A DNA stretch of 64,000 bases from NCBI RefSeq assembly GCF_034057115.1, contig NZ_CP139195.1:2790001-2854000 (forward strand). Direction: 5' to 3'. This DNA comes from Pseudomonas sp. AN-1. Lineage in GTDB: Bacteria; Pseudomonadota; Gammaproteobacteria; Pseudomonadales; Pseudomonadaceae. Below, piece after piece: positions 7,481 through 15,669 of this stretch; positions within the stretch are counted from its first letter, which is position 1; every line of letters starts with the position of its first letter. A model generated the notes under the pieces. The model was given only the letters and a program-made list of their open reading frames with translations. It was not told where the DNA came from and ran no database searches. The translations under genes were made by a program, and so were the position numbers.

Positions 7481-8878
7481 TCAACGCCGGAAGCCGCCGC
7501 CACCGCCACTGCGGGCCGGCCTGCTGGGTGCCGAGCGCTGCACCGGACGGCTGGCGCGCTCCATCCGCGGCCGGCTGGCCGAGGCACGGCTGGCTTCGCC
7601 GCGGCTGGCGACGGCCCGCGAGCGCGCCGGCTCGCGCGCCCCGGCGAAGGCGTTGTCGCGCGTGCCCGGGCTGCTCGCGTACTGCTGGCGCGCCTGCTGG
7701 CGGGCCTGCGTGCTGCTCTGCGTGCGCTGGCGCGGCTGGGCGCCGGCCTCCGCGCGCTGGGGCCGTTGCGCCTGGCTGCGCATCTCGCGGTCGGCGACCT
7801 GCGCCCGCTCGCGCGCCTCGCGGTTGCTGGTGGCCGGCGCCTCGATGCCGCGCTGGCTGAGGGTCTGGCGGGCGCGCTCGCGTTCGGCGCCCCGCGCCGG
7901 TTCGCGGCCGCGCAGCGCGTCGCGCTGCTCGGCACCGGGCAGACGCTGGCTGTAGCGCTCGCGGCTGGCGTTGTCGCGGTAGGGCACGCCGTCGCGGTTG
8001 ACCGCGTTGTGCTGCCACTTGTTCTGCCTGGCGTTGATCTGGTTGTTGCGGTTGATGTTGTTGTAGCGGTTGACGTCGATGTCGATGTCGCCGTGGCCCC
8101 AGTCGCAGTCGCCCCAGATCGAGTCGATGATCGCCACGCCGGCGGCGAAGCCCAGGCCGGCCACCAGCGCCGAGCCGAAGTAGTAGCCGGGCGGCGGCGG
8201 GTAGTACACCGGCGGATAGGCCGGATAGGGCCAGCTGCCGTAGACCACGCTCGGGTTGTAGCTGGGCACGTAGATCACCTGCGGGTCGGCCGGCTCGATG
8301 ATGATGGTCTGCCCGGCCGGCGGCGCCTGCACCACGGTGGTGGGGCCGCCCTCTGCCGCACTCTGCACGGTGACCTTCTGCTGCTCGTTGGACTCGAGGT
8401 TGCCGGCGGCCTGCGCCTGGCGGCGCAGGCGCTGCACCGAATCCATCACCTCGCCGGGCTGGGCGAGGAAGGCATCGCCGACCCGCTGCACCCAGGCCGG
8501 ATCCTGGCCGAGGGTGACCAGCACCGCCGGGAAGGCCACCAGCGACTGCACGCTGGGATCCCAGGGCTGCTCGGCGACCTGACGCACCGCGTCGTCGCCG
8601 CTGGCCTTCGGATGCGCCTTCGACCAGGCCACCGCATCGGCGACATCGCCCGGGTAGGTGCTGGCCATCAGCACCTGGGCCAGCAGGGCGTCCGGATACA
8701 GCGCCAGCGGCGCCATCATCTGGTCGAGTTCCTCCTGGCGGAACACCGCGGCAGCCGGCGCGGCGGCAGGCGCTGTGCTGGAGGCCTCCGTGGCCACCTG
8801 GGCAGCGCCCGGCTGCGGCCAGCCACCAAGGGCCAGCCAGGCGAGCAGGATGGCGCTGAAACGACGATCGATACGCAT
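7481..8878 (-). CDS. DUF3300 family secreted protein
   Basis: 465 residues from ATG 8878. A signal peptide (AILLAWLALGGWPQPGAAQ) precedes the DUF3300 domain (about 45-260), with its typical FRQEELDQMMAPLALYPDAL opening, QVLMASTYP, and VIYVPSYNPSVVYGSWPYP. The C-terminal half (about 280-465) is very rich in Arg, Gln, Ala and Ser and likely disordered and basic. The longer frame from 8983 would add a non-hydrophobic extension before the signal peptide and is rejected. It is the first gene of a two-gene operon with the DUF2950 protein. Function unknown. Confidence 0.8.
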   Translation of the reverse strand: MRIDRRFSAILLAWLALGGWPQPGAAQVATEASSTAPAAAPAAAVFRQEELDQMMAPLALYPDALLAQVLMASTYPGDVADAVAWSKAHPKASGDDAVRQVAEQPWDPSVQSLVAFPAVLVTLGQDPAWVQRVGDAFLAQPGEVMDSVQRLRRQAQAAGNLESNEQQKVTVQSAAEGGPTTVVQAPPAGQTIIIEPADPQVIYVPSYNPSVVYGSWPYPAYPPVYYPPPPGYYFGSALVAGLGFAAGVAIIDSIWGDCDWGHGDIDIDVNRYNNINRNNQINARQNKWQHNAVNRDGVPYRDNASRERYSQRLPGAEQRDALRGREPARGAERERARQTLSQRGIEAPATSNREARERAQVADREMRSQAQRPQRAEAGAQPRQRTQSSTQARQQARQQYASSPGTRDNAFAGAREPARSRAVASRGEASRASASRPRMERASRPVQRSAPSRPARSGGGGGFRR

Positions 8879-9205
8879 GGCGCCTCTCCTCGAGCAGGCC
8901 GGCGGCCCAGCAAGCATAGGCCGCGCCCCCGCTGCGTGCCCGCTCGCCCGACCGGGGGCCGGACGCGCCGGAAAGCGCCGCACGCCGCGCGACTGGCCGC
9001 TGTTTCGGCGCCGCTACCTCAATCCCCAGGACCACACCGTCTTTACCCCTGCGAGAGGGCTGGCATAAGGTAGCGCTCCTCATGGCAGACCGTGGTACCT
9101 CAGGGATGGTCCCTTCGCCTCAGCTTCCCGATGCTCGACGTCGGCACCGCTGCGCACTCCTGATCTGCCCCCTTTCGGCCAGCCGGCCGCAATCGGAGTT
9201 CTTCA
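8879..9205. other. Intergenic region before the multidomain helicase gene
   Basis: 327 bases between divergent genes. I see no gene, tRNA or convincing structured element. A GGAG at about 9194-9197 precedes the GTG start at 9206. CATAAG near 9065 could be a weak -10 element, but no good -35 partner is evident. Confidence 0.4.
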
Positions 9206-12200
9206 GTGAGTAGCACCGACGCCTACTACGCCCGCAACGCCCAGCAGTTCATCGCCGACACCCAGGACGTGGACATGCAGGCGCTCCATGCGCCCTTCCT
9301 CGCCGAACTGCCGGCCAGCGCCCACATCCTCGACGCCGGCTGCGGCGCAGGGCGCGATGCCCTAGCCTTCCAGCGACTCGGCCATCAGGTCAGCGCCTTC
9401 GACGCCAGCGCGCCGCTGGCCGAGCACGCCAGCCGACTGCTCGGCCAGACCGTGCCGGTCAGGCGCTTCGCCGAGGTCGACGAAGTCGAGCGCTACGACG
9501 GCATCTGGGCCTGCGCCAGCCTGCTGCATGTGCCGGCAAGCCAGTTGCCGGACGCCTTCGCCCGCCTGTGGCGCGCGCTCAAGCCCGGCGGGGTGCTGTA
9601 CTGCAGCTTCAAGCTGGGCAGCGGCGAGCGCCTGCACCACGAACGCCACTTCACCGATGCCGACGAAGCGCGCCTCGCCGCCTGGACCCAGCAGCTGCCC
9701 GGCCTGACCCGCACGCACTGCTGGACCAGCACGGACCAGCGCCCCGGCCGCAGTGAGCAGTGGCTGAACGCCCTGCTGCACAAGGCGCCCAGCAAGCTGG
9801 TGACCGGCGGCGACGAGCACCCGTTCCTGCCGCACCTGTGCGCCGCCATCCATCAGGCACACCGCGTCGACATGGCGGTCGCCTTCATCAAGACCACCGG
9901 CCTGCGCCTGCTGTTGCCCGACCTGCTGGAATCCCTGCAACGCAGCGAATCCCAGCTGCCGCCGGCGCAGGTGCGCATCCTGACCAGCGACTATCTGGAC
10001 GTCACCGATCCGGAGGCCCTGCGCCTGCTGATGCTGCTGGCCGAACAAGGCGCCCAAGTGCGCGTCTACCAGAGCAGCGGCAGCAGCTTCCACCTCAAGG
10101 CCTATCTGTTCAGCGGGCAGGATTGGGGACGCGCCTTTATCGGCTCCAGCAATATCAGTCGACTGGCACTGCAGCAGGGCCTGGAGTGGAACTACCGGAT
10201 CGACTACCCCGGCGACCACGGCTATCTGGAAGCCTGCCGGCGTTTCGACGAGCTATTTGCCCATCCGCGTACCGAGGCCTTGAGCCATGCCTGGATCGGC
10301 GCCTATGAGCAGCGCCGCATCCAGCCGACACAAGCCGTCGAACCGGGCAGCACCGAGCGCGAGCCGCCACCGACGCCCAGCAAGATCCAGCGCGAAGCCC
10401 TGCAGGCGCTCAGCGCCACCCGCGCCGAAGGCTACCTGCGCGGGCTGGTGGTGCTGGCCACCGGCCTCGGCAAGACCTGGCTGGCCGCCTTCGACGTCAA
10501 GCAGATGGGCGCGCGGCGGGTGCTGTTCGTCGCCCACCGCGAGGAAATCCTCAACCAGGCGGCGGCGACCTTCGCGCGCATCCAACCCTCGGCGAGCATC
10601 GGCTTCTACCGCGGCCAGCAACGCGACAACCAGGTCAACATCCTCTGCGCCTCGGTGCAGACCCTCGGCAAGGCCGAGCACCTAGAGCGCTTCGAGCCGC
10701 AGCACTTCGATTACCTGGTGGTCGATGAATTCCACCACGCCTCGGCGCCGACCTATCGCCGCCTGCTGCAGCATTTCGCCCCGGCCTTCCTTCTCGGCCT
10801 GACCGCCACCCCGGACCGTACCGACAACGCCGACATCCTCGCCCTGTGCGACGACAATCTGGTCTATGCAAGCGACCTGTTCTGCGGCGTCACGGAAAAG
10901 CTGCTGGTGCCCTTCCACTACTACGGCGTCTTCGACAGCGACGTGGATTACCAGGCCATTCCCTGGCGCAATGGCCGCTTCGATCCCGAGCTGCTCGGCA
11001 ACAAGCTGGCCACCCTCGGCCGCGCCCGCCATGCGCTGAGCACCTGGCGCCTGCATGCCCAGCAGCGCACCCTGGCCTTCTGCGTCTCCACCCGCCACGC
11101 CGACTTCATGGCCGACTACTTCCGCAAGCAGGGCGTGCGGGCCGCGGCGGTGTACGCCGACTCCCAGCTGTCGCGCGGCGAGGCGCTGGAGCAACTGAGC
11201 GCCGGCCAGTTGCAAGTGCTGTTCTCCGTCGACCTGTTCAACGAGGGCGTCGACCTGCCGAGCATCGACACGGTGATGATGCTGCGCCCCACCGAGTCGA
11301 AGATCCTCTTCCTGCAGCAGCTCGGCCGAGGCCTGCGTAAGGCGGACGGCAAGAACAAGCTGGTGGTGCTCGACTTCGTCGCCAACCACCAGAGCTTCCT
11401 GCACAAGCCGATGGCGCTGATGAACCGCAGCATGAACCACCGACAACTGGCCGAGTTCGGTCGAAAGGCGGAACGGGGCCAACTGGAGCTGCCGGAAGGC
11501 TGCTTCGTCAATTACGACCTGCAGTTCATCGACTTCCTCAAGTCGCTGGACAGCGCCAGCGTGCAAAGCGACTACCGCAGCCTGCGCGAAGTGCTCGGCC
11601 GCCGCCCCAGCCTGACCGAGTTCTACCGTTCGGGCGCCAGCCTGCCGGACATGCGCCGCCAGCATGGCCATTGGTTCGCCCTGATCGCCAGCGAGGAAGC
11701 CGAACTGCCGGAGATCGAGCGTCAGCTCATCACCAAACACGGCGACTTCCTGCGCGAGCTGGAAACCACCGCGATGACCAAGAGCTACGAGATGGTCCTG
11801 CTCGAAGCCTTCCAGGAGCTGGACGGCTGGCGCGAAGCGGTAGAACTCGCACAACTGGCCGAGCGCTCCTGGCAAGTGCTGCAACGCCGCCGCCCGTTGC
11901 TCGGCGATCTGCCCGAGGAATATCAAGGCGCGAAGCAGATGCCTGGAGACTGGCTGAGATACTGGAAAAAGAACCCCATCGACGCCTGGACCGGCGGCCG
12001 CTATTTCAACGTCGAGGAAGGCCTGTTTATCGGCAATCTCGTCGTCGCTGAAACGGCCATCGCACCGCTGACAGATATGGTGCAGGAACTGGTGGACTAC
12101 CGCCTGACCACCTACGCCGCACGCACGGCCCCAATCCCGGACAACGTGCATCAGCTACCGAGCCACCCACAGCAGGTGGAACTGGCCTATTTCCCCAGCC

Positions 12201-13027
12201 TGAAAATCGCCTGCGGCCACTTCCGCACCAGCCGCGCCGACTACGAGGAATACCGCGCGCTCGACCAGCAATACGGCAACCTCGACCCGTCCCGCCACTT
12301 CCTCGCCCGCGCTTCCGGCAACTCGATGAACGGTGGAAAGAGCCCAATCCGAGACGGCGATTACCTGCTGCTGGAAGTGATCGGCAGCGACAACGCCGGC
12401 AAGATCACCGGTGAAACCGTGGCCATCGAGCGCCAGGACGAATCCGGCGACAACCAATACCTGCTGCGCAAAGTCCTCAAGGACGCCAACGGCCAATACC
12501 GCCTGCGCGCCAACAACCCCGACTATGCCGACATTCTGGTCAGCGACGAACTACGGGAACAGCTGCGCACCTTCGCCCGCCTGAAAGCGGTCATCGACCC
12601 GCTGCAAATGCAGGTCGGCCAACGCTTCATGCGCGAGGAAATCCCGCCGCTGTTCGGCGTCGAGTTCAATGCTGGCAACTGGAACAGCGGGCATGTGGTG
12701 ATCGGCGAGCGCAATGCCCATGTTTTGCTGGTCACCCTGAACAAGCAGGGCAAGGCCGAAGACCTGCGCTATCGAGATCACTGGATCGACGAGCAGCATT
12801 TCCACTGGCAGACGCAGAACCAGACGGCGCCCGACAACAAGCGCGGCAAGGAAATCATCCACCACGCGGCACTGGGCATCGACCTGCACCTGTTTGTGCG
12901 GGACAACAAACTGGAAAACGGCAAGGCGGCGCCGTTCCGTTACTACGGCAAGGTGAACTACCAGAGCCATAGCGGCAGCAAGCCGATGAGCGTGGTGTTT
13001 GAGCTGGACGCGCTGACCGTCGCGTGA
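9206..13027 (+). CDS. Methyltransferase-PLD nuclease-SF2 helicase-S24-DUF3427 fusion protein
   Basis: 1273 residues from GTG 9206. Modules in order: class I SAM methyltransferase (about 1-185; motif I LDAGCGAGRD at 42-51); PLD-like nuclease (about 205-370; H296-x-K298 and GSSNIS 313-318); SF2 helicase (about 390-770; ATGLGKT with K423, DEFHH 507-511, QLGRGLRK); a linker; an S24/LexA-like domain (about 1020-1125; S1040 in GNSM, K1089 in LLRKV); and a DUF3427-type C-terminus (HFHWQTQN). PLD-helicase-DUF3427 proteins are known and are suspected of DNA processing or phage defence. The methyltransferase and S24 additions are unusual. It has no partner gene; an MFS gene follows. A single-gene defence system is an inference. 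Confidence 0.85.
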   Translation: MSSTDAYYARNAQQFIADTQDVDMQALHAPFLAELPASAHILDAGCGAGRDALAFQRLGHQVSAFDASAPLAEHASRLLGQTVPVRRFAEVDEVERYDGIWACASLLHVPASQLPDAFARLWRALKPGGVLYCSFKLGSGERLHHERHFTDADEARLAAWTQQLPGLTRTHCWTSTDQRPGRSEQWLNALLHKAPSKLVTGGDEHPFLPHLCAAIHQAHRVDMAVAFIKTTGLRLLLPDLLESLQRSESQLPPAQVRILTSDYLDVTDPEALRLLMLLAEQGAQVRVYQSSGSSFHLKAYLFSGQDWGRAFIGSSNISRLALQQGLEWNYRIDYPGDHGYLEACRRFDELFAHPRTEALSHAWIGAYEQRRIQPTQAVEPGSTEREPPPTPSKIQREALQALSATRAEGYLRGLVVLATGLGKTWLAAFDVKQMGARRVLFVAHREEILNQAAATFARIQPSASIGFYRGQQRDNQVNILCASVQTLGKAEHLERFEPQHFDYLVVDEFHHASAPTYRRLLQHFAPAFLLGLTATPDRTDNADILALCDDNLVYASDLFCGVTEKLLVPFHYYGVFDSDVDYQAIPWRNGRFDPELLGNKLATLGRARHALSTWRLHAQQRTLAFCVSTRHADFMADYFRKQGVRAAAVYADSQLSRGEALEQLSAGQLQVLFSVDLFNEGVDLPSIDTVMMLRPTESKILFLQQLGRGLRKADGKNKLVVLDFVANHQSFLHKPMALMNRSMNHRQLAEFGRKAERGQLELPEGCFVNYDLQFIDFLKSLDSASVQSDYRSLREVLGRRPSLTEFYRSGASLPDMRRQHGHWFALIASEEAELPEIERQLITKHGDFLRELETTAMTKSYEMVLLEAFQELDGWREAVELAQLAERSWQVLQRRRPLLGDLPEEYQGAKQMPGDWLRYWKKNPIDAWTGGRYFNVEEGLFIGNLVVAETAIAPLTDMVQELVDYRLTTYAARTAPIPDNVHQLPSHPQQVELAYFPSLKIACGHFRTSRADYEEYRALDQQYGNLDPSRHFLARASGNSMNGGKSPIRDGDYLLLEVIGSDNAGKITGETVAIERQDESGDNQYLLRKVLKDANGQYRLRANNPDYADILVSDELREQLRTFARLKAVIDPLQMQVGQRFMREEIPPLFGVEFNAGNWNSGHVVIGERNAHVLLVTLNKQGKAEDLRYRDHWIDEQHFHWQTQNQTAPDNKRGKEIIHHAALGIDLHLFVRDNKLENGKAAPFRYYGKVNYQSHSGSKPMSVVFELDALTVA

Positions 13028-13201
13028 CCGTCGACGGGCGGGGTGCGCACTTCCGTTGTGCGGCAACCTGCTGCGCGCCCTGGCCGTCATCGCCCTGCCG
13101 CGCCGCTTTGTGGTACATGTCCTGCGGACCCGGACGCTCCCGGAGCGTGTCCGGCGCTGCCTGCCCGGCAGCCCCCAGAACAACAAGAAGAAGGACCTCC
13201 C

Positions 13202-14455
13202 ATGAGGCGCGTCATCCTCACGCCCGATCTCGTGGTGCTCGCCGCAGGCATGGTCGCCGCCATGCATGTCGGCAAACTGCCGCCCGCCCTGCCCGTGCTG
13301 CGCGAGGCTCTGGGCCTCAGCCTGATCCAGGCCGGTTTCCTGCTCTCGCTGGTCCAACTGGCCGGCATGAGCCTCGGCCTGCTGATCGGCCTGGCCGCCG
13401 ACAACCTGGGCATGCGCCGCAGCATCCTCTGCGGCCTGGCGCTGCTGGCGAGCGTCAGCGCCCTCGGCGGCTGGGCCCGCGAGGCGTCCGACCTGCTCTG
13501 GCTGCGCGCGCTGGAAGGCTGCGGCTTCCTGCTGGTCGCCCTGCCCGCCCCGGGTCTGATCCGCCGCCTGGTCGCCCCGGCGCAGCTCAACCTCAGGCTG
13601 GGCCTGTGGGGCTGCTACATGGGCAGCGGCACCGCCCTGGCCCTGCTGTGCGGGCCATGGGTGATGGCCTCGTTCGGCTGGCAAGGCTGGTGGTGGACGC
13701 TGGCGCTGCTGTCGCTCGGCATGCTGCTGTGGGTATGGCGGCGGGTGCCGGCCGACCCGCCCAAGGCCCCTGCCCATGCCGGCGCGGACGCGCTCGCCGA
13801 ATGGCTGGGACGCCTGCGCCTGACCCTCACCGCGCGCGGCCCCTGGCTGCTCGCCCTGCTCTTCGCCGCCTATGCCAGCCAATGGCTGACGGTGATCGGC
13901 TTCCTGCCGTCCATCTATGCCCAGGCCGGCATCGGCACCGCCCTGGCCGGCGCGCTGACCGCCCTGGCCTCGGCGGCCAACGTGCTCGGCAACCTGGCAG
14001 CCGGGCTGCTGCTGCAGCGCGGCCTGTCCGCCCGCCTGCTGTTAGGCATCGGCTTCCTCTGCATGAGCCTGGGCACCTTCGGCGCCTTCACCCCGGCCAG
14101 CGCCGAACTGCCGCAGCTGCGCTATGCGGCGGTCCTGCTGTTCTCCGCGGTCGGCGGCCTGATCCCCGCCACCCTGTTCGCCCAGGCGGTGCGCCTGGCT
14201 CCCAGCGAGCGCAGCATCGCCACCACCGTCGGCTGGATGCAGCAATGGTCGGCGCTCGGCCAGTTCTGCGCACCTCCGCTGGCCGGCTGGCTGGCCGTCA
14301 GCGTCGGCGGCTGGCACTACACCTGGCTGCTCACCGGCGGCGCCTCGCTGCTCGGCCTGTTGCTGGTGGCGCAGCTGCCTGCCGCGCGGCCAGCTCGCTG
14401 CTCACGCCCGCCAGCCTGCATTCCGGATCGGCGACCCTGTGGTACGCGGGGGTGA
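13202..14455 (+). CDS. MFS transporter
   Basis: 417 residues with about twelve hydrophobic segments and a 6+6 arrangement typical of the major facilitator superfamily. Family-typical patterns include the loop after TM2 (GLAADNLGMRRS) and the long central loop rich in Ala/Pro near 190-215. The sequence resembles the CynX/NimT or YbfB-like drug or anion group, but the substrate is unclear. ATG 13202 is preceded by an AAGGACC ribosome site. The last 25 residues (after LVAQLPAARP) are Arg/Pro/Cys-rich and may come from read-through into foreign sequence, since a decayed fragment starts just beyond. Confidence 0.85.
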   Translation: MRRVILTPDLVVLAAGMVAAMHVGKLPPALPVLREALGLSLIQAGFLLSLVQLAGMSLGLLIGLAADNLGMRRSILCGLALLASVSALGGWAREASDLLWLRALEGCGFLLVALPAPGLIRRLVAPAQLNLRLGLWGCYMGSGTALALLCGPWVMASFGWQGWWWTLALLSLGMLLWVWRRVPADPPKAPAHAGADALAEWLGRLRLTLTARGPWLLALLFAAYASQWLTVIGFLPSIYAQAGIGTALAGALTALASAANVLGNLAAGLLLQRGLSARLLLGIGFLCMSLGTFGAFTPASAELPQLRYAAVLLFSAVGGLIPATLFAQAVRLAPSERSIATTVGWMQQWSALGQFCAPPLAGWLAVSVGGWHYTWLLTGGASLLGLLLVAQLPAARPARCSRPPACIPDRRPCGTRG

Positions 14456-14655
14456 GCCTCTCGCAGGCTTCTCCACCGCCCGCTGCAACAGGCCCAGCTG
14501 CTCGACCGCCTGCTTCGCCGTCAGGCCGGGATGCGCCTTGAGCAGGCGCAGCAGCGGTGTTTCTTCCGCCTTTTCTTCCGAACTCTGTACCGAACTTTCT
14601 ACCGAACCCTGTACCGGCGCTTCCGCCGCGATGGCGTCTGCCAGCGACTACCCGG
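14400..14655 (-). pseudogene. Remnant of a winged-helix C-terminus (AlbA_2 or Fic-type protein)
   Basis: On the minus strand a frame without a start reads VQGSVESSVQSSEEK, then LLRLLKAHPGLTAKQAVEQL and LGLLQRAVEK. This Ser/Val/Gln repeat followed by a winged helix is what one finds at the C-terminus of many AlbA_2 (divergent AAA) and Fic proteins. A stop lies directly upstream in frame and there is no start or main domain, so only a tail is left. It overlaps the end of the MFS gene on the opposite strand. Family assignment is by resemblance only. Confidence 0.4.
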
Positions 14656-14688
14656 CAGTACGTCAGACTGCCTAAAAGCTGAATTCAA

Positions 14689-14716
14689 GTTACCCAGAGG
14701 TAACATATAAGTTACC
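14689..14716. promoter_or_regulatory. Operator of the HigBA-like module
   Basis: Three hexamers lie just upstream of the toxin start (14726): GTTACC (14689-14694), GGTAAC (14699-14704) and GTTACC (14711-14716). Two are direct repeats and the middle one is inverted, giving overlapping dyads. Toxin-antitoxin operons of this kind are normally autoregulated by the HTH antitoxin, so this is its likely binding site. Confidence 0.55.
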
Positions 14717-14725
14717 TTTTGAGTC

Positions 14726-15058
14726 ATGACGATCACAGTCGAAGAATACCTCCGCTCCGATGACTCCAGCCCTTTCGAACGCTGGTTCTCATCCTTGGAC
14801 GCCCAAGCCGCCGCCAAGGTGTCCACGGCCATCGTGCGCATGGAGATGGGCAACACCTCCAGCATCAAGTGGCTCGACGGACTCGGCGAATAGCGGATTG
14901 ACTGGGGGCCGGGCTACCGGATCTACCTGGTTCAAGAGGGGAAACGCCTCATCATCCTGTTCGGCGGCGGAACCAAGGCCAGCCAGAAAGCCGATATCAA
15001 GCAAGCAAAGGAGCTGCTGGCCGAGTACAAAAGCCGCAAGAGCGCGGCCAAACGATAG
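14726..15058 (+). pseudogene. HigB/RelE-type toxin interrupted by an amber codon
   Basis: A frame of 110 codons opens with MTITVEEYLRSDDSSPFERW, then a helix pair (FSSLDAQAAAKVSTAIVRM), then GLGE. After an in-frame TAG at 14891-14893 (codon 56) it continues with RIDWGPGYRIYLVQEGKRL, LILFGGGTKASQKADIKQAK and a basic tail. The whole is the Gp49-like HigB toxin pattern with one nonsense codon between GLGE and RIDWGPGYR. The conserved half after the stop contains the expected catalytic region, so the toxin should be inactive unless suppressed. The antitoxin gene follows 12 bases later and is intact. Confidence 0.85.
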
Positions 15059-15070
15059 AGGTAATCCACC

Positions 15071-15394
15071 ATGGCTCTCACCCGCAGCTTCAAACAAACT
15101 GTCGCAGAACGTGCGCAGCGTGATCCCGCATTCGCCCAAGCCCTGCTGGACGAGGCGGCCACTCTGTTCCTGAATGGTGAGCCGGAAGCCGCTCGCGTGA
15201 TTCTGCGTGACCTGGTCAACGCTACCGTGGGATTTGAGGAGCTGTCCCGCGAAACTGCGAAACCCAGTAAAAGCCTGCACCGCATGCTCTCCGCCAGCGG
15301 CAATCCCAGCATGGACAACCTGGCGGCCATATTTGCCGTCATCCGTGCCAAGCTCGGCGTCGATATCCAGGTCCACGCCGTGCGCGCAGCCTGA
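15071..15394 (+). CDS. HigA-type HTH antitoxin
   Basis: 107 residues. N-terminal helices (FKQTVAERAQRDPAFAQALL, then LNGEPEAARVILRDLVNAT) precede a helix-turn-helix (about residues 60-95: FEELSRETAKPSKSLHRML and NPSMDNLAAIFAVIRAKL). This is the usual form of addiction-module antidote proteins that pair with Gp49/HigB-like toxins. It binds the toxin and represses its own operon. It starts 12 bases after the broken toxin gene, with AGAGG as ribosome site. With the toxin mutated it may survive as a solitary repressor. Confidence 0.85.
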   Translation: MALTRSFKQTVAERAQRDPAFAQALLDEAATLFLNGEPEAARVILRDLVNATVGFEELSRETAKPSKSLHRMLSASGNPSMDNLAAIFAVIRAKLGVDIQVHAVRAA

Positions 15395-15453
15395 CAACGG
15401 GGCACAGATTCCCCAGAAACGAAAAAGGCCCGCATCGCTGCGAGCCTAAGTCG

Positions 15454-15512
15454 TTGATTTATATGGTGCCGGCACCAGGAATCGAACCCGGGACCTACTG
15501 ATTACAAGTCAG
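15454..15512. other. attL: attL: left 59-bp direct repeat (tRNA-Thr 3' fragment)
   Basis: These 59 bases are identical to 37231-37289. They contain the 3' part of tRNA-Thr from the anticodon stem to CCA plus ten bases beyond. The sequence then diverges (AAGACCC instead of the rest of the tRNA), so this is a displaced tRNA fragment, not a gene. A degenerate copy of the tRNA terminator lies at about 15420-15447. It marks the left end of the island. Confidence 0.9.
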
Positions 15513-15628
15513 AAGACCCATTCATTTACGGTGATTCACCGATCATCACATAACTACACAGAATGCGGCTTTCAGCCTATCCTTGGCTTTACGAAGGCGT
15601 ATAGAAATACACCATTTTTGACCGAAAC

Positions 15629-15648
15629 CGTAACCCCGGCGTAACCCC
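15629..15648. repeat. Left arm-type repeat of the integrase
   Basis: The 20-base sequence built from two GTAACCCC units separated by GGC occurs here and again at 37174-37193 in the same orientation, close to both att repeats. Its location suggests integrase arm-type binding sites. Confidence 0.5.
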
Positions 15649-15669
15649 ACAGAGTGGCAGGGACAGGAT

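Noticed and set aside
6570-9083. Single 837-codon minus-strand frame covering two genes
   Set aside because: Only its last 298 codons (from 7466) have a signal peptide and DUF2950 pattern; the rest is the DUF3300 gene read in another frame.
9056-9205. A third copy of the leader seen at 2296 and 3112
   Set aside because: CTGGCATAA resembles the first block but none of the later blocks follow in order.
15465-15512. Second tRNA-Thr gene
   Set aside because: Only the 3' half is present; the 5' half and D-arm are missing. It is the displaced att fragment.
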